This document shows, piece after piece, positions 1-10,070 of a DNA stretch of 64,000 bases. The position numbers and the translations under genes were made by a program. Source of the DNA: Adiantum capillus-veneris (lineage: Eukaryota; Streptophyta; Polypodiopsida; Polypodiales; Pteridaceae). Each line of letters starts with the position of its first letter. Position 1 is the first letter of the stretch. The notes below the pieces were generated by a model that was not told the DNA's origin, did not search any database, and saw only the letters and a program-made list of their open reading frames with translations. The DNA lies in assembly GCA_014529385.2 (NCBI GenBank), contig CM043952.1:71305299-71369298 (forward strand), in the 5' to 3' direction.

Positions 1-210
1 TTGTTTCTCAATTGATTTGATAGTAAATTCGGTTAGATGGCAATAAGTCTTGCCATCTAAAACCAAACACTTGCCTTCAACTGCCCCTTCAAACTCTTTG
101 AATTCTTCAGACAAAAATTCTTTCAAATTGTCTAGCAAAACTGCAAGATCAAACAAAGAGTTGAATATTTCATATGCTTTGGTGTACACTTCCATGTCAC
201 CACCATCCAT
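1..210 (-). CDS. Partial unknown protein, N-terminus only (runs off left edge)
   Basis: Read on the minus strand, an ATG at 210-208 opens a frame of 70 codons with no stop before the window edge. The peptide starts MDGGDMEVYTKAYEIF and is rich in Leu, Phe and acidic residues (e.g. FDLAVLLDNLKEFLSEEF), so it looks like a soluble helical protein. No family is recognised. A second ATG four codons later (MEVYTK) could be the true start. It is divergent to the H3-like gene at 1386, and about 1.2 kb separates the two starts. Low base complexity and the short visible length keep confidence modest. Confidence 0.4.
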   Translation of the reverse strand, partial: MDGGDMEVYTKAYEIFNSLFDLAVLLDNLKEFLSEEFKEFEGAVEGKCLVLDGKTYCHLTEFTIKSIEKQ

Positions 211-951
211 CACAGCAACCAATAGCTTCTCACTTGGACTCTACTCCCGACCTTCGTTCATGGTATGGTTGAGAAAAAATCAAAGCGATGAAGCTAGCTA
301 GGCACAGGGTGAAGGTCGACAAGCACGCGCCAAAGTGATGGAGAGAGAAGCCCAAACGAAGAGATAGGGGTACGTTCCAGGACGTGCAAACTGTTCCAGT
401 CGCGTCGTGTGGGAGCTATCTAGTGGATCCCAAGAGAAGCCCGAACCACGCGATAGAGGCCCCACCCAAAGTTTGCAAACGGGTACCCTGGCGTCGTGCG
501 GGACGAAGGGACCTTGAGAGACCAAAGCGACGTGTAGAGTGGAGAGAGAAGTAAAACAAAGGCAATTTCTCGCGTCGTGTGGGACAAGTAAAAGTACAAC
601 ACCAATAAAAGTCAAGATCAAGCTTTATATAAGGTGCCAAAAATAACCGTTGTGGACACGGGTCATCCATGCACACGTGCCACATGGCATGCTTCCAACG
701 GTCGTAGAACGGACGGTCGGATATATAAAAAACTCTCTCACGTGCTCATATTTTACCTTCCGACAAACCACACATTCGCGTCATGTCGTACCTTCTAAAC
801 GACCCGCACATCCCATTTCTGCCAATCTTATCTCTTTCCTTAGGCATCTTTCCATCAAACCGCACTACCCCTCCTCGTCCAATTCTCTGCACTTCCGAAA
901 TGCTTCTTATTCCTAACCCGTACGATGCGATATGGAAAAGTTATAGACTGT
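211..951. other. Intergenic region with scattered GCGTCGTG motifs
   Basis: No convincing gene was seen. The stretch carries repeated blocks built on GCGTCGTG(C/T)GGGA near 403, 493 and 572 and related or inverted versions near 778 and 920 (acgatgcgata). Short open frames here look fortuitous. It lies between two divergent starts and grades into the tandem repeat that follows, so it could be a shared promoter or the subterminal zone of a DNA transposon. Confidence 0.5.
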
Positions 952-1361
952 GGGTTACCAAGATATCGCGTCGTGCGTGTTCCTTGCCACTTGGTCAACA
1001 GGTTCACATACGACGCGATACGGACATGTTCTAGAATGTGGGTGGCCTAGCTATCACGTCGTGCAAGTGTCCTTCCTTGATTCATTTCCAAGATCAACAT
1101 CTTCACATACGATGCGATATGAACATGTTCTAGAATGTGGGTGACTTGGCTATCGCGTCATGCAGGTGTCCTTCCTTGATTCATTGCCAAGATCAACAGC
1201 TTCACATACGATGTGATACAGACATTTTCTAGAATGTGGGTGACCCGGCTATCGCATCGTTCAGGTGTCCTTCCATGATTCCTAGCCAAGATCATTAGCT
1301 TCACATACGATGCGATACGGATAGCTTCTAGACTGTGGGTGACCCAGCTATCGTGTCGTGC
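952..1361. repeat. 99-bp tandem repeat, about four copies plus a diverged fifth
   Basis: Units begin with gggtgacc(c/t)-like sequence at 1040, 1139, 1238 and 1337, giving an exact 99-bp period. A more diverged unit begins at 952. Each unit carries the inverted pair acgatgcgatacgg and gctatcgcgtcgtgc, separated by about 25 bp, so each can form a short hairpin. The array ends about 25 bp before the ATG of the H3-like gene, which makes it the promoter or 5' leader of that gene. Confidence 0.8.
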
Positions 1362-1385
1362 GGTGCTTTGTACTTTTTTACCCAA

Positions 1386-2212
1386 ATGGCGAGGACAAAA
1401 CAGACTATAAGAAAAGTCTACCAAGCCCCAAAAGATCCAAAGAAAGATGATTTAGAGAAAGAAGATCCAGAGAAACCACCTCCAAAACCTCGTCAGAGGC
1501 CCACTGCTAGAAAAAGGTTGAATTATCAAGTCAAATCTTTAAGAGAAATAAGAAAAGCACAAAAGTCTACTTGTCTATTGATTCCAAAGCTACCTTTCAT
1601 GAGAGTTGTCAAAGAGATATCAGATAGACTTGTGAGCATGATGAATATCAAAACTTTTGCCTCAGTAAGGTGGCAATCTCAAGATTTGATCTGCCTTCAG
1701 GAACTTGTTGAGGATTTTCTCATAGACTTTATGAATGATAGCTACATTGCAGTTGCATTTTCTCACAAGGTCACACTTGTGAGCAAAGATTTTGTGCTTG
1801 TGTCAAGGCTAAGGTACAAGTTTGATAAGGCTCTTGAGCTTATTCCTAGTGAGGATCTTAAAGCCTTCCAAATTTTAAATATCCCTCCTTCCAGGCAGCA
1901 AAAAGATTCAGGGGTTGTCATTGAGCATGTTACACATGAGTATGAGACAAGAAAGGCCCAGGATATCAAAGCAGGAAAGGAGGTTGAGAGGGAACAAGAC
2001 ATGATATCAGAGGATGCTATCCTTAAAGAGCAAGCAGAAATTTTAAGAGCATCCAACTCTCTCCTTTATGAAAAAGCTACAGGCCAAATGGTGGTGGATG
2101 TCTCCTTGTTTGGAGATGATAAGGTGTACTTGGACATATGCCCTCAAGACACAAGTATGCTTGTAAACCCCAACATTGAGCTTGGTGACACTATGCTCTT
2201 TATCTGTCTCAG
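1386..2212 (+). CDS. Exon 1: histone H3-like fold joined to the start of an Ulp1-like region
   Basis: The ATG at 1386 gives MARTKQTIRK, which matches the histone H3 tail start (H3 K4, R8 and K9 kept, S10 changed to V). A Lys/Pro/Glu-rich linker (residues 11-44) follows. Residues 45-145 align with the whole H3 fold: alphaN (LREIRKAQKST), alpha1 (LLIPKLPFMRVVKEI), alpha2 (RWQS..LICLQEL.EDFL), loop 2 and alpha3 (HKVTLVSKDFVLVSRLR). Loop 1 is about eight residues longer than in canonical H3. LLIP, the RW before alpha2 and KDF are CENH3-like. Residues 146-276 are unlike any histone and lead into the protease exons. A frame-compatible GT-AG donor follows at 2213. The frame is open upstream to 1335, but the MARTKQT start is the obvious choice. 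The family assignment is by eye. Confidence 0.8.
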
Positions 2213-2291
2213 GTATGTGTTGCCCCTTTGCTAATTATTAGTGCATGTGCAGGCATAAGGGCCTCATTGGGGGGTGTGTTTTCTTTTTCAG

Positions 2292-2861
2292 GTGTCTTAT
2301 GAGGGATCTTCCAGAGGCTATGCAAATTTCCGTACTTGACCCTCTAGTGACAAAATGCCTTTTTAACAAGCAAGGAAGTCTTTCAAGTTTTTTTGAAGAT
2401 TTTAACATGCTGACCTACAATTACATAGTATACCTCCATGTTGAAGGGTAAATCTTAACTCCTAACATGTTATTTTTAACATTTTGTGGTATTCCTAGCT
2501 AATTGTTATTTTTTGTAGAGGACATTGGAGTCTTATTATCTTCAATCTTTTGGAGAAAGATATTATATTTATGAATTCATTGTCAAGCATCCAAGGGAGA
2601 AGTAAACTATAAGTATGAAGTATGGTCTATGCTTGATGGCCCATTGTTTTCTATTAGTAGCTTTTTGATTGGTTTTCTTCTAGTGCTGCCAAACTTATTG
2701 TTGGTCACTTGAGTACCACAAATAAGGATTAAAATATAGAAGGTTTCAAGTACTACAATCAAAAAGTGCCTTTACAAACATACTCAACATCTTGTGGATG
2801 GAGGGTGCTTGCCAATGCATGGAGATATCTTCACTCAAGGTGCAGGATGACTACACTCACT
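2292..2861 (+). pseudogene. Exons 2-4: Ulp1/C48-like cysteine protease region, damaged
   Basis: Exon 2 (2292-2447, phase-matched to exon 1) and exon 3 (from 2519) give a continuous reading into EGGHWSLIIFN. His is at 2523-2525. Exactly 17 residues on, where Ulp1 has its catalytic Asp, is Asn (2574-2576, context IIFMNSL). Exon 4 (about 2684-2861) contains LQTYSTSCGWRVLANA: Gln at 2775-2777 is six residues before Cys at 2793-2795, the same as the Ulp1 oxyanion Gln and nucleophile Cys, and Gly follows. The frame has a TAA at 2730-2732 in exon 4, and I cannot place a clean exon 3/4 junction, so the gene is probably a pseudogene or has unusual splicing. The role would be SUMO/ubiquitin-like deconjugation, if active. 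The assignment rests on motif spacing. Confidence 0.65.
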
Positions 2862-2951
2862 GTAAGTGTGTGGCTCATGTGCCATTGATATATTTTGATT
2901 TCTTAACTATGTATGTATGTACTCATGAGTTCCTTTTTCTTTTTGTTTCAG

Positions 2952-3629
2952 ATGCATGACTATCCAGTGTCTTGGCATGGGTCACGTGGGTGAGAGAGAA
3001 GGCTGTTTCTATGGTTTTGGAAAGATCAATAAACCCAAATGATCTAGAATCTCCTTTGCCACCAAAGAAAGGTAGAGCCACCAAGGGTTTAGATGCAAAG
3101 AAAATGGATCACAAGAAGAAAAGTCCTGCAAAGAAGATCCATACAAAGAAAAACGATCACAAGAAGAAGAAGTAGAGTCCTACAAAGAAGAGCCATGCCA
3201 AGAAGAGTCTTGCCAAGGGGAAGAGTCCCACCAAGAAGAAGATCCCTACCAAGGGGAAGGGTCCCACCAAGAAGAAGAGCCCTGCAAAAAAAAAGAGTAG
3301 ATACAAAGGGCCATCCATTCCACTCACCATTGAAATTCAAGGTTCAAAAGCGTTGTACAATTAAGAACAATAAGGGGGAGGCACCTAGCTCACCTTTCAA
3401 GCTACCATTCATGTTGCCAAAGAAGGTTGCCAAGTCACCCAAGCCAGCCACTCCTTAGGAGCCCAAAGCACCAACCCCTGCCAAGTCCCCCGTGCCAAGC
3501 CCTGAGGAGCCCAAGTCACCCCTAGCACCCACTCCTGAACTTTCACCCCCTTCTGAACACAAAAGAAAAAGGGGCTCTGAGGATGCAAAATCCTCTCAGG
3601 CAAAAAGAAAAGCGGAGGTTCATGATTGA
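2952..3629 (+). pseudogene. Exon 5: H1-like lysine/SPxK-rich basic tail with NLS
   Basis: After a good 3' splice site (tttgtttcag, 2942-2951) comes a peptide with WVREKAVSMVLERS. Long runs of Lys follow with repeated S/T-P-x-K units (SPAKK, SPTKK, GPTKK, SPTKKK), as in linker-histone or sperm-histone tails that bind the DNA minor groove. A Pro/Ser region (AKSPVPSPEEPKSP) and a bipartite nuclear signal (KRKRGSEDAKSSQAKRK) end at a TGA at 3627-3629. The best reading needs a frameshift near 2990 and passes a TAG at about 3173, a TAA near 3360 and a TAG near 3457. The AAG-rich repeats make slippage likely. The lesions support decay, although the amino-acid bias is clearly conserved across frames. 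Confidence 0.6.
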
Positions 3630-3861
3630 TTACTCCACAAAAGCTATATACAGTTTTGTTTATTTTGTCCATATGAACATACATATACCCTTTGGTGATT
3701 CATAATTTTGTACTTCAAATACTTAATACCAACTATCGATTCTTAAATGTGTATCATGGTGTCATGTAAGTTTAAAACAACATAAACAATGATCACAACA
3801 AGGTAGAGAAAAGATAAATATATTTGCAAAATGCAATGATTACAATATTGAACTTGTTTTT
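3630..3861. other. Convergent 3' region, no gene seen
   Basis: AT-rich sequence lies between the end of the basic-tail reading (plus) and the end of the minus-strand unknown gene. It presumably holds both 3' UTRs. No repeat or motif stands out. Confidence 0.5.
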
Positions 3862-4993
3862 TCAAGTCCTTGCAAGTGGCTCAAATACAACTCTTTTTGG
3901 GGGAAGGCATTTGATGCAAGAGGTTGAATTCTCCATCCTTGTGCTCACCACAATTTCATCCACTTTGAATCTATACTCAGGAGATGTTTCGTCAAGAAAA
4001 TCAAGAGATTCTCTAACATCATGCAGTCTCCAATTTGTTGCTACTATAAGGCTTCTATACTCGGTGTGTAGATGGACTGTGACCTTTAGTTCAAAATCTA
4101 GACAATTTTCCTCAGAGTTGAGAGGAACCCAGCTACCTAATTTGCTGCTCCATCTCCCATAGTAGTAGCCCAGAGCTAATGATTGACGACATAGTTGATA
4201 TGAGATAGAGACATAGAATTTGGGCTTACTCTACAACTAATATTATCACCAATATGGAGTTTCTTTGTGGCTCCATCCGTCTCCAAGTACATTATCCAGT
4301 TCATTCATAGAAAGTCTTCTATTAATCCACATCGTCTTTGTCCTTTGCAAGTCCATTGTTTTGAAACATACCACAAAGACATGTATAGGCAAGAACCATT
4401 GAACTTTAATCCTTCTTGATATCCTACCCGGAGACATAGCTATAAGGATGTCTTCTTTGATCTTGGATTTGAAGCTTGATATAGTACATGCATCAGGAGC
4501 TTCCCAGTCAAGTGAACTTATGGTGAGAATGGGTAACTGATGTAGTTCTCTATATGCACCTTCTCGTGATGGAACTTTGTATTCTGCAAAATAGACAAAC
4601 AAATCCATTTTTTTGTAAAAGGAAGGTGGCTTGTCAGCATACATAGCATCTGCAATCCCTTTATGCATTGCTTTGAACGTCCCACTTAGACTCTCCACAG
4701 GCTTCCATTCCACAACTGTTGAAGGAAATATATATGGAATGGAATCAAAAAATGAGAAAATGAAAAATTCATTGTACCAAATAGAAGTTTCTTTTTTACT
4801 TACAGTAAGAATGCAGTGTGGGATGTTCTCCCAAGTCTAACACCATATCCTTGGCCATGTACACATGTTGAACCTTAGCTAGCCAGCCATTGTTGGTCAC
4901 TTTGAAAGCAAGAACACGACCTTTCCAATGGTTTTTCACTTTATCACATTTAGTTCTCTTCACTCTGTGTACAATTTTGCATGAAGGAAGCAT
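3862..4993 (-). CDS. Unknown three-exon gene, convergent with the H3/Ulp1 gene
   Basis: Exon A (4993-4804) starts MLPSCKIVHRVKRTKCDKVK, with an in-frame stop just upstream, and ends at a GTAAGT donor. Exon B begins after caacag (4715) in matching phase and reads VEWKPVESLSGTFKAMHKG onward to about 4250. A third open segment (about 4190-3862) contains YYYGRWSSKLGSWVPL, WRLHDVRESLDFLDE and ends LART. The exon B/C junction lies near 4176-4250, but I could not fix its phase. The product would be about 330 residues, basic at the N-terminus, Trp- and Phe-rich in the middle, with no signal peptide or obvious membrane segment. No family is recognised. The long open exons and good splice sites argue for a real gene. 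Its tail-to-tail position suggests that it travels with the H3-like gene. Confidence 0.55.
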
Positions 4994-5531
4994 TGTTACC
5001 TAGTCATTCACACGAAAAGATATGGGCTTCCAAAGACCAACATTATGAAAGTCACAAGAAGTTATGTTATGTGAAGCGCGACGTGCAAAAGACACCATGG
5101 AAACTCAGAGATTAGAGAAGAAGAAAGAAAATATAGACACGAAAAGACTTAAACCTCTCACAAAATAGAGAGAGAGTGAAAAAGGTATACGTTTGAAAAA
5201 AGTAGGTGATTTGTCATTAATGCCCTTGTTTTGAGAGCCTTCTGACATAGATTTCGTATCTTTTGCCAACGCTTTTGTGAAATATAAAATAGAATAAAGG
5301 ATGAGACTTCATTACTTTGGGCCGCAAATTTATTGAGCTCTCTCGCCGAAAGCACCCAAATATAGCAGTTTCAGCCTTATGATCAAGACATTTAGCGGTT
5401 CTCCGTCAAAATAGGAACACCAAAACCCAAAATCGAGGAGAAAAGAGTGCCATACTTTTGTATACGTGTCAAATAACTATTGGACTATTCCTTAATCCTT
5501 AAATTAACAAACAACCCTTTTTGAGTTGTTT
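4994..5531. other. 5' flank of the unknown minus gene, no gene seen
   Basis: The sequence contains short direct runs (agagagag at 5168) and no open frame with coding character. It should hold the promoter of the minus-strand gene at 4993. It ends where homology to the Gypsy-1 LTR starts (about 5532), so the original junction with Gypsy-1 is lost or diverged. Confidence 0.45.
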
Positions 5532-6914
5532 TTGGCCCTAATGGTGAGTACTTTGAGAATATGGAGGGTGAACTTAATTGATGGTAGCAGCATAAACATA
5601 GTACATAATTAAATTGGAATGAACAATAATTTTTCAAGAGAGAGAGTATTAGAGAACATGACAATAGATGAGGACCAGATTTACTTGGAGCCGGTCCCCC
5701 CTCCAAAAGGCGTTTGTATTATAGATTATCCCATCAAGGGAGACTTTGTTACAATACAGTATTTGTGCTCCTTGTGACCTTGGTGATGAAATGAAGATAG
5801 AAATATTCATGCATATTGAGCTAAACATATACTTTTCAAAAAGCATTAACTATCCCAAGCCTCAGTCCCAAGGCCTTAAACACCTTCGAAGGTGGAGAGA
5901 GCTAGCGGGGAATGAGGTTAGGGAAGAGGAAGAAGGAACATTTCATAGGAGAAAGAAATGGTTCTTCACTTATTATCACTCTTATTGCTTAGCATAGCAT
6001 AATTTCATAGTAATGAAGATGAAGAAGTTGTAAAACTTAAGCATTTAACCATGGATCTTGGTTGAATTTGCATCCATAGCCAAGAGTGTTGGTGTAGGCT
6101 CTCCACTTCTCAAAAAACTTGGAGAAGGAGATGGAGCTCTTGCATTTTCACTCCACACAATGAAAGAACGTACGTGTGTGTGTGTGTGTGGGAGAGTATA
6201 CCCCCCCCTCTCATGCTTGGTCTACACCTCTCTCTCTCTCTCTTGTATTGTTTTATTATTTCCTTTGGACATGTGTCCTCTTTTTTTTCTTTGACAGAAA
6301 TAACTTAATTATTTATGTTTATGTATCTAAATTCTCATTGGCCCCCTTTAAAACCTATCCAATAGCATTCAAACACATCATGAGGGTCACATGTGGAGGA
6401 TCATTTGAACATGTGTCTTTTATGCTTATTAAGTAATTTGGCTGAATGAAATGCGTCAAGGACTTATTTAATCAAGCATGCACGTTCATGTCTCTTGAGA
6501 GTTATCTTTGAATTGAACACTTCAAGAACTTTAATCATTTAAGAATGTGAGAAACACCTCAAGATTTTGGGTAAAGTTCCCACTAAAAATTAGCTAGCCA
6601 ACAAGCACCTCATGATTGGGTAGGATTCCTACCTCAAGGTCAGCCCTAGCTTGCCTAGGTCAAAGGACTTTTGAAAGCTAACTTTTGGAGGTTCTTAATG
6701 AAGCTAACCCTATAGTCTTTAAGTTCCATTAGGTAGCATTGCTCTTTGACATACCATCTCTCATTTCGACCCTTCACCATTGGCCGTGTGTTGAGATAGA
6801 TCCGTAAGCACATGTCTATATTCTAACCCTTGTTCCTGTTTATTAACCCAACTGAAATGATCAGTTTAATATGAGAAAATAATCTGGGTTGGTCAGATAT
6901 TAGATTTTATGACA
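5532..6914 (-). repeat. Gypsy-1 3' LTR (left copy)
   Basis: It matches 17990-19225 over its length, including a tgtgtg / poly-C / CT-microsatellite core near 6175-6245. Relative to the right copy it holds an extra stretch of about 190 bp (about 6620-6815). Its right end (..tatgaca, 6914) abuts ttatctctctcttgaa, which on the minus strand is the polypurine tract. Its outer end does not align with the start of the other LTR before about 5532. Confidence 0.85.
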
Positions 6915-6929
6915 TTATCTCTCTCTTGA
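6915..6929 (-). other. Gypsy-1 polypurine tract
   Basis: On the minus strand this reads ttcaagagagagataa immediately before the LTR start tgtcataaaatc, the expected position of the plus-strand primer. The 420 bp from here to the integrase stop hold no recognisable gene. Confidence 0.65.
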
Positions 6930-7350
6930 AATCATAGTCGTTCTCGACAATGAGGTAAAAGAGACAAAGCCATAATCATTAGTCAATTTGTCTTAGCGGA
7001 TAGAGGATCCCTTTTTACCTTATGACATCATTCCAAGATGGATGACTAATCCATTTGGTGCTCGGGAGACATAGCTGCCACAAGCATGTATGCTCTTTAG
7101 TCCATTTCAACCTCCCAAGTAGAGTGACAAATTCTACATGGTGTTTGAGAGACGTTGTCATCACAAACATGATTCTTAGTATGCACACTACTTAAATTTG
7201 TGCACAATAAAGAGAAAATTAGTCTTATAAGACAAAAACAATGATCATTTAAGAGAAATATGTAAATTTTCTTACTCTAGTGTAGCATCGTAAGCGTTGA
7301 CAAGGTCCATACTATCCTTAATATGGATTCCTTGCATCCATCTAGCGTCT

Positions 7351-8577
7351 TCAAAAGGATAACTTTTTGAACTTAATAAGATACCATTGGATAATCTTAC
7401 CATGTCTTAGTACCTTGTCTTCATGCCAAAGAATAGCTTCGGGTTGTAGCACCTCTTCTTGGTCTTCGATTTCAGGAGGGTTTTCAATAATTGGTGGTTC
7501 ATTTGGAGGCTCTCTTTTGTAGGGCTTAATCAGGCTCAAGTGAAAAGCATTGTGTATGAGCCAATGGTTAAGAAACTTGAGTTGATAATCCACCTCATTG
7601 ATTGTCTTCAAAATTTGAAAAGGACCATAGTATCTTTTTGCTAGTTTAGCATAACACTTTTGATGGCCCGTAGGAGTTTTACCTGTTGTTTGCCTCAATC
7701 GAGCCTTAGGAAACTTAAGTAAGACCCAATCATTTTCATTGAATGTTAAGGCCCTTCTGTGCTTGTCAACAACAGCTTTTTGCCTTAGTTGAGAGATGGA
7801 TATAGCCTCCTTAATCTTTTGAAAAGATGCTTGCAGGTCATGGCTATACTCATCGATAACAAAGATCTTCCCATGTACTTTAAGTAGCAAGGGACTTTTA
7901 GGTTTTCCCTCTATAATTTCAAAAGGTACTTTTCTCGTAGAAGTATGGATAGTATTATTATACGCATACTCTACAAGAGGTAAGTACTTTTCCCATTGTG
8001 AGCCTTGATCTACTTCTATAACATAGGTCTTTAGTTGATCAAGAATCGTAAGATTGGCTATCTCACTTTGGCCATCTGTTTGTGGGTGATAGGCCGAAGA
8101 TAAATTCAATCTTTTACCTAGATTTTTGATGAGACCTTTCCAAAAATTAATGGTCATTCTAGGATCTCTATCTAACACGATGGATGTTGGCAATCCATGG
8201 TGTTTGAAAATCTGGGATATGAAGAGAGTTTCCATTTGGTGTTCCTTTATAGTCTTCTTGACAGGGATAAAGTATGCTTGCTTGCTAAACCTGTAGACTA
8301 TTATCCATATTCCCGCATTCCCATGGATAGACTTGGGTAATCCAAAGAGAACATCCATGGATATACTCTCCCATGGTGAATTAGGGATTGGCAATGGCTG
8401 TAGTAATCTAGGTTGCTTCCCTCTATCATACTTGGTCTTTTGGCATACCACACATTTTGAAACATACTCTTGTAGGTCCACTTTCATGGTAGGCCAATAA
8501 AAATACGTCTCTACTCCTTGAAGAGTAGGTTGAATGCCTCTATGCGCCGCATAGGGAGGAGCATGGGATTCATACAT
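7351..8577 (-). pseudogene. Gypsy-1 integrase with C-terminal chromodomain-like end
   Basis: The 408-residue open frame contains the second half of the HHCC finger (YVSKCVVCQKTK). The core follows: SPWESISMDVLFGLPKS, then IVYRFSKQAYFIPV, SIVLDRDPRM and AYHPQTDGQSEIAN. The gypsy integrase motif normally reads VDRFSK, and here the catalytic Asp has become Tyr, which should kill the DDE triad. After the C-terminal domain (YYGPFQILKTINEVDYQL) comes PEAILWHEDKVLRHGKIIQWYLIKF, which resembles the first strands of a chromodomain but stops early. The family role is to insert cDNA into the genome. This copy is inactive. Confidence 0.88.
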
Positions 8578-8589
8578 GACTTTCTAACA

Positions 8590-10070
8590 AAGGGAGTGGG
8601 TAACACATAGCCTATTTCCATGGAGGAGATAACCATCCTGCAAGGTGAATGGTTCCTCTTTCTTCCCCAAAGCAAGGGATGACATTATGTCTTTAAAGTC
8701 AGGGTCAATAGCATACTCATCTATATATCATAGAAGATAGATCATTGTGAGTTGCTATAAACACAGCATTAACTTTTGGTCACCGTGAAAGTGCATCAGC
8801 CACTTGATTGTGCTTACCAGCAATGTGAGCAATGTGGAAATTAAATTCCAAAAGAAAATTTTCCCACCTCATTTTTTTGTTGGAAAGATTTGTTTGTGCC
8901 ATTCTTCAAGCAAGACTGCTCCAAGGCATCACCACAAGTATCACATTGGACCTCAAATGGCTTTGAGAGATCCGGAAGCATGAGGAATGTGGAGAGGTAA
9001 GCTTCTCTTTGAGCTTATTAAAAGATTTTTTCTCCCTAGAAGTCCATGAATACTTAACGTTCTTCTTTGTTGATTTATGTAATGGTCCTGCTATTTGAGA
9101 AAATTTTGCTATGAAGCCTCTATAGTATGCACACATACCAATAAAGTTTCTTAGCTCATGTAGATTCCTTTTAGGCCATGCTTTTATTACCTCTAACTTT
9201 GATGGATCCATACGGATACCATCTCTTGGGAGATAATATGACCTAAGTATTGAATCTCTTGAAGGAAAAACTTGCTTTTTTTTTTTGGTTGAGAAAAAGC
9301 TTGTTCTCCTCAATGCTTGAAAAATAACTTGCAGATGCTGCTTGTGTTCCTCCAAGGACTTGGAGTAGATGAAGATATCATCAAAGAACACTCTAGTGAA
9401 CTTGCGCTAGGGTCTAAATATTTTCTCCATCAAATAATTGAATGTGGCAGGTGCATTGGTCAGGCCAAAAGGCATGACTAGATATTCATAAAGACCAAAC
9501 ATTGTACGAAACGGGGTCTTTATGATATCTTCCTCCACTATCCTTATTGTATGGTAGGCGCTTTTAAGGTCAATCCTACTGAAGTAGGTAGATCCTTATA
9601 GCTTATCAAACAGATCTTCTACCCGCGGTATGGGAAATTTGTTTTAGATTGTACGAAATGCGGTCTTTATGATATCTTCCTCCACTATCCTTATTTGATG
9701 GTAGGCACTTTTAAGGTCAATCCGACTGAAGTAGGTAGAGCCTTATCAAACAAATCTTCTACCCGCATAATGGGAAATTTGTTTTTGATAATGATATGGT
9801 TTAGTGCCGATAGTCCACACACATACGGTATGTACCATCTTTCTTTTTCACTAAAAATACTGGAGAGAAAAAGGTAGAGGAGATAGGCCCCACCATACCT
9901 TTGTCTACCAATTCTTGTACGTCTTGCCTCATAATCTCCTCTTGTTGATCCTGGGAAACTCGATAAGGACGCTTGTTAGGTGGTGATCTTCCTGATACGA
10001 GCTCAATTTGATGGTCATCATCCCCTCGTTTTGGAGGTAATTCCATAGGGATATCATTTGATGAACACAT
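8590..10070 (-). pseudogene. Gypsy-1 reverse transcriptase and RNase H, broken
   Basis: The RT N-part (10070-9801) has LPPKRGDDDHQIELV and [20 protein letters not shown]. The catalytic loop FFDDIFIYSKSLEEHK opens the block 9391-8906, which continues through the connection domain (LRNFIGMCAYYRGFI and AGPLHK). Around 8800-8870 the RNase H end motif HIAGKHNQVADALSR is readable. Between 9400 and 9800 the frame is destroyed by a 147-bp tandem duplication and small indels. RT and RNase H would copy element RNA to DNA in cytoplasmic particles. This copy cannot. Confidence 0.85.
9501..9790. repeat. 147-bp tandem duplication inside the Gypsy-1 RT
   Basis: The sequence starting attgtacgaaa at 9501 recurs at 9648. 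Both copies run through tttatgatatcttcctcc, the gaagtaggtaga block and ttctacccgc..tatgggaaattt. The two copies differ by scattered substitutions and small indels, so the event is old. It doubles part of the RT palm domain. Confidence 0.85.

Noticed and set aside
298-685. Several 60-107 aa ORFs in the 300-700 region
   Set aside because: They overlap on the same strand in different frames across repeated GCGTCGTG blocks. None has a domain or splice context.
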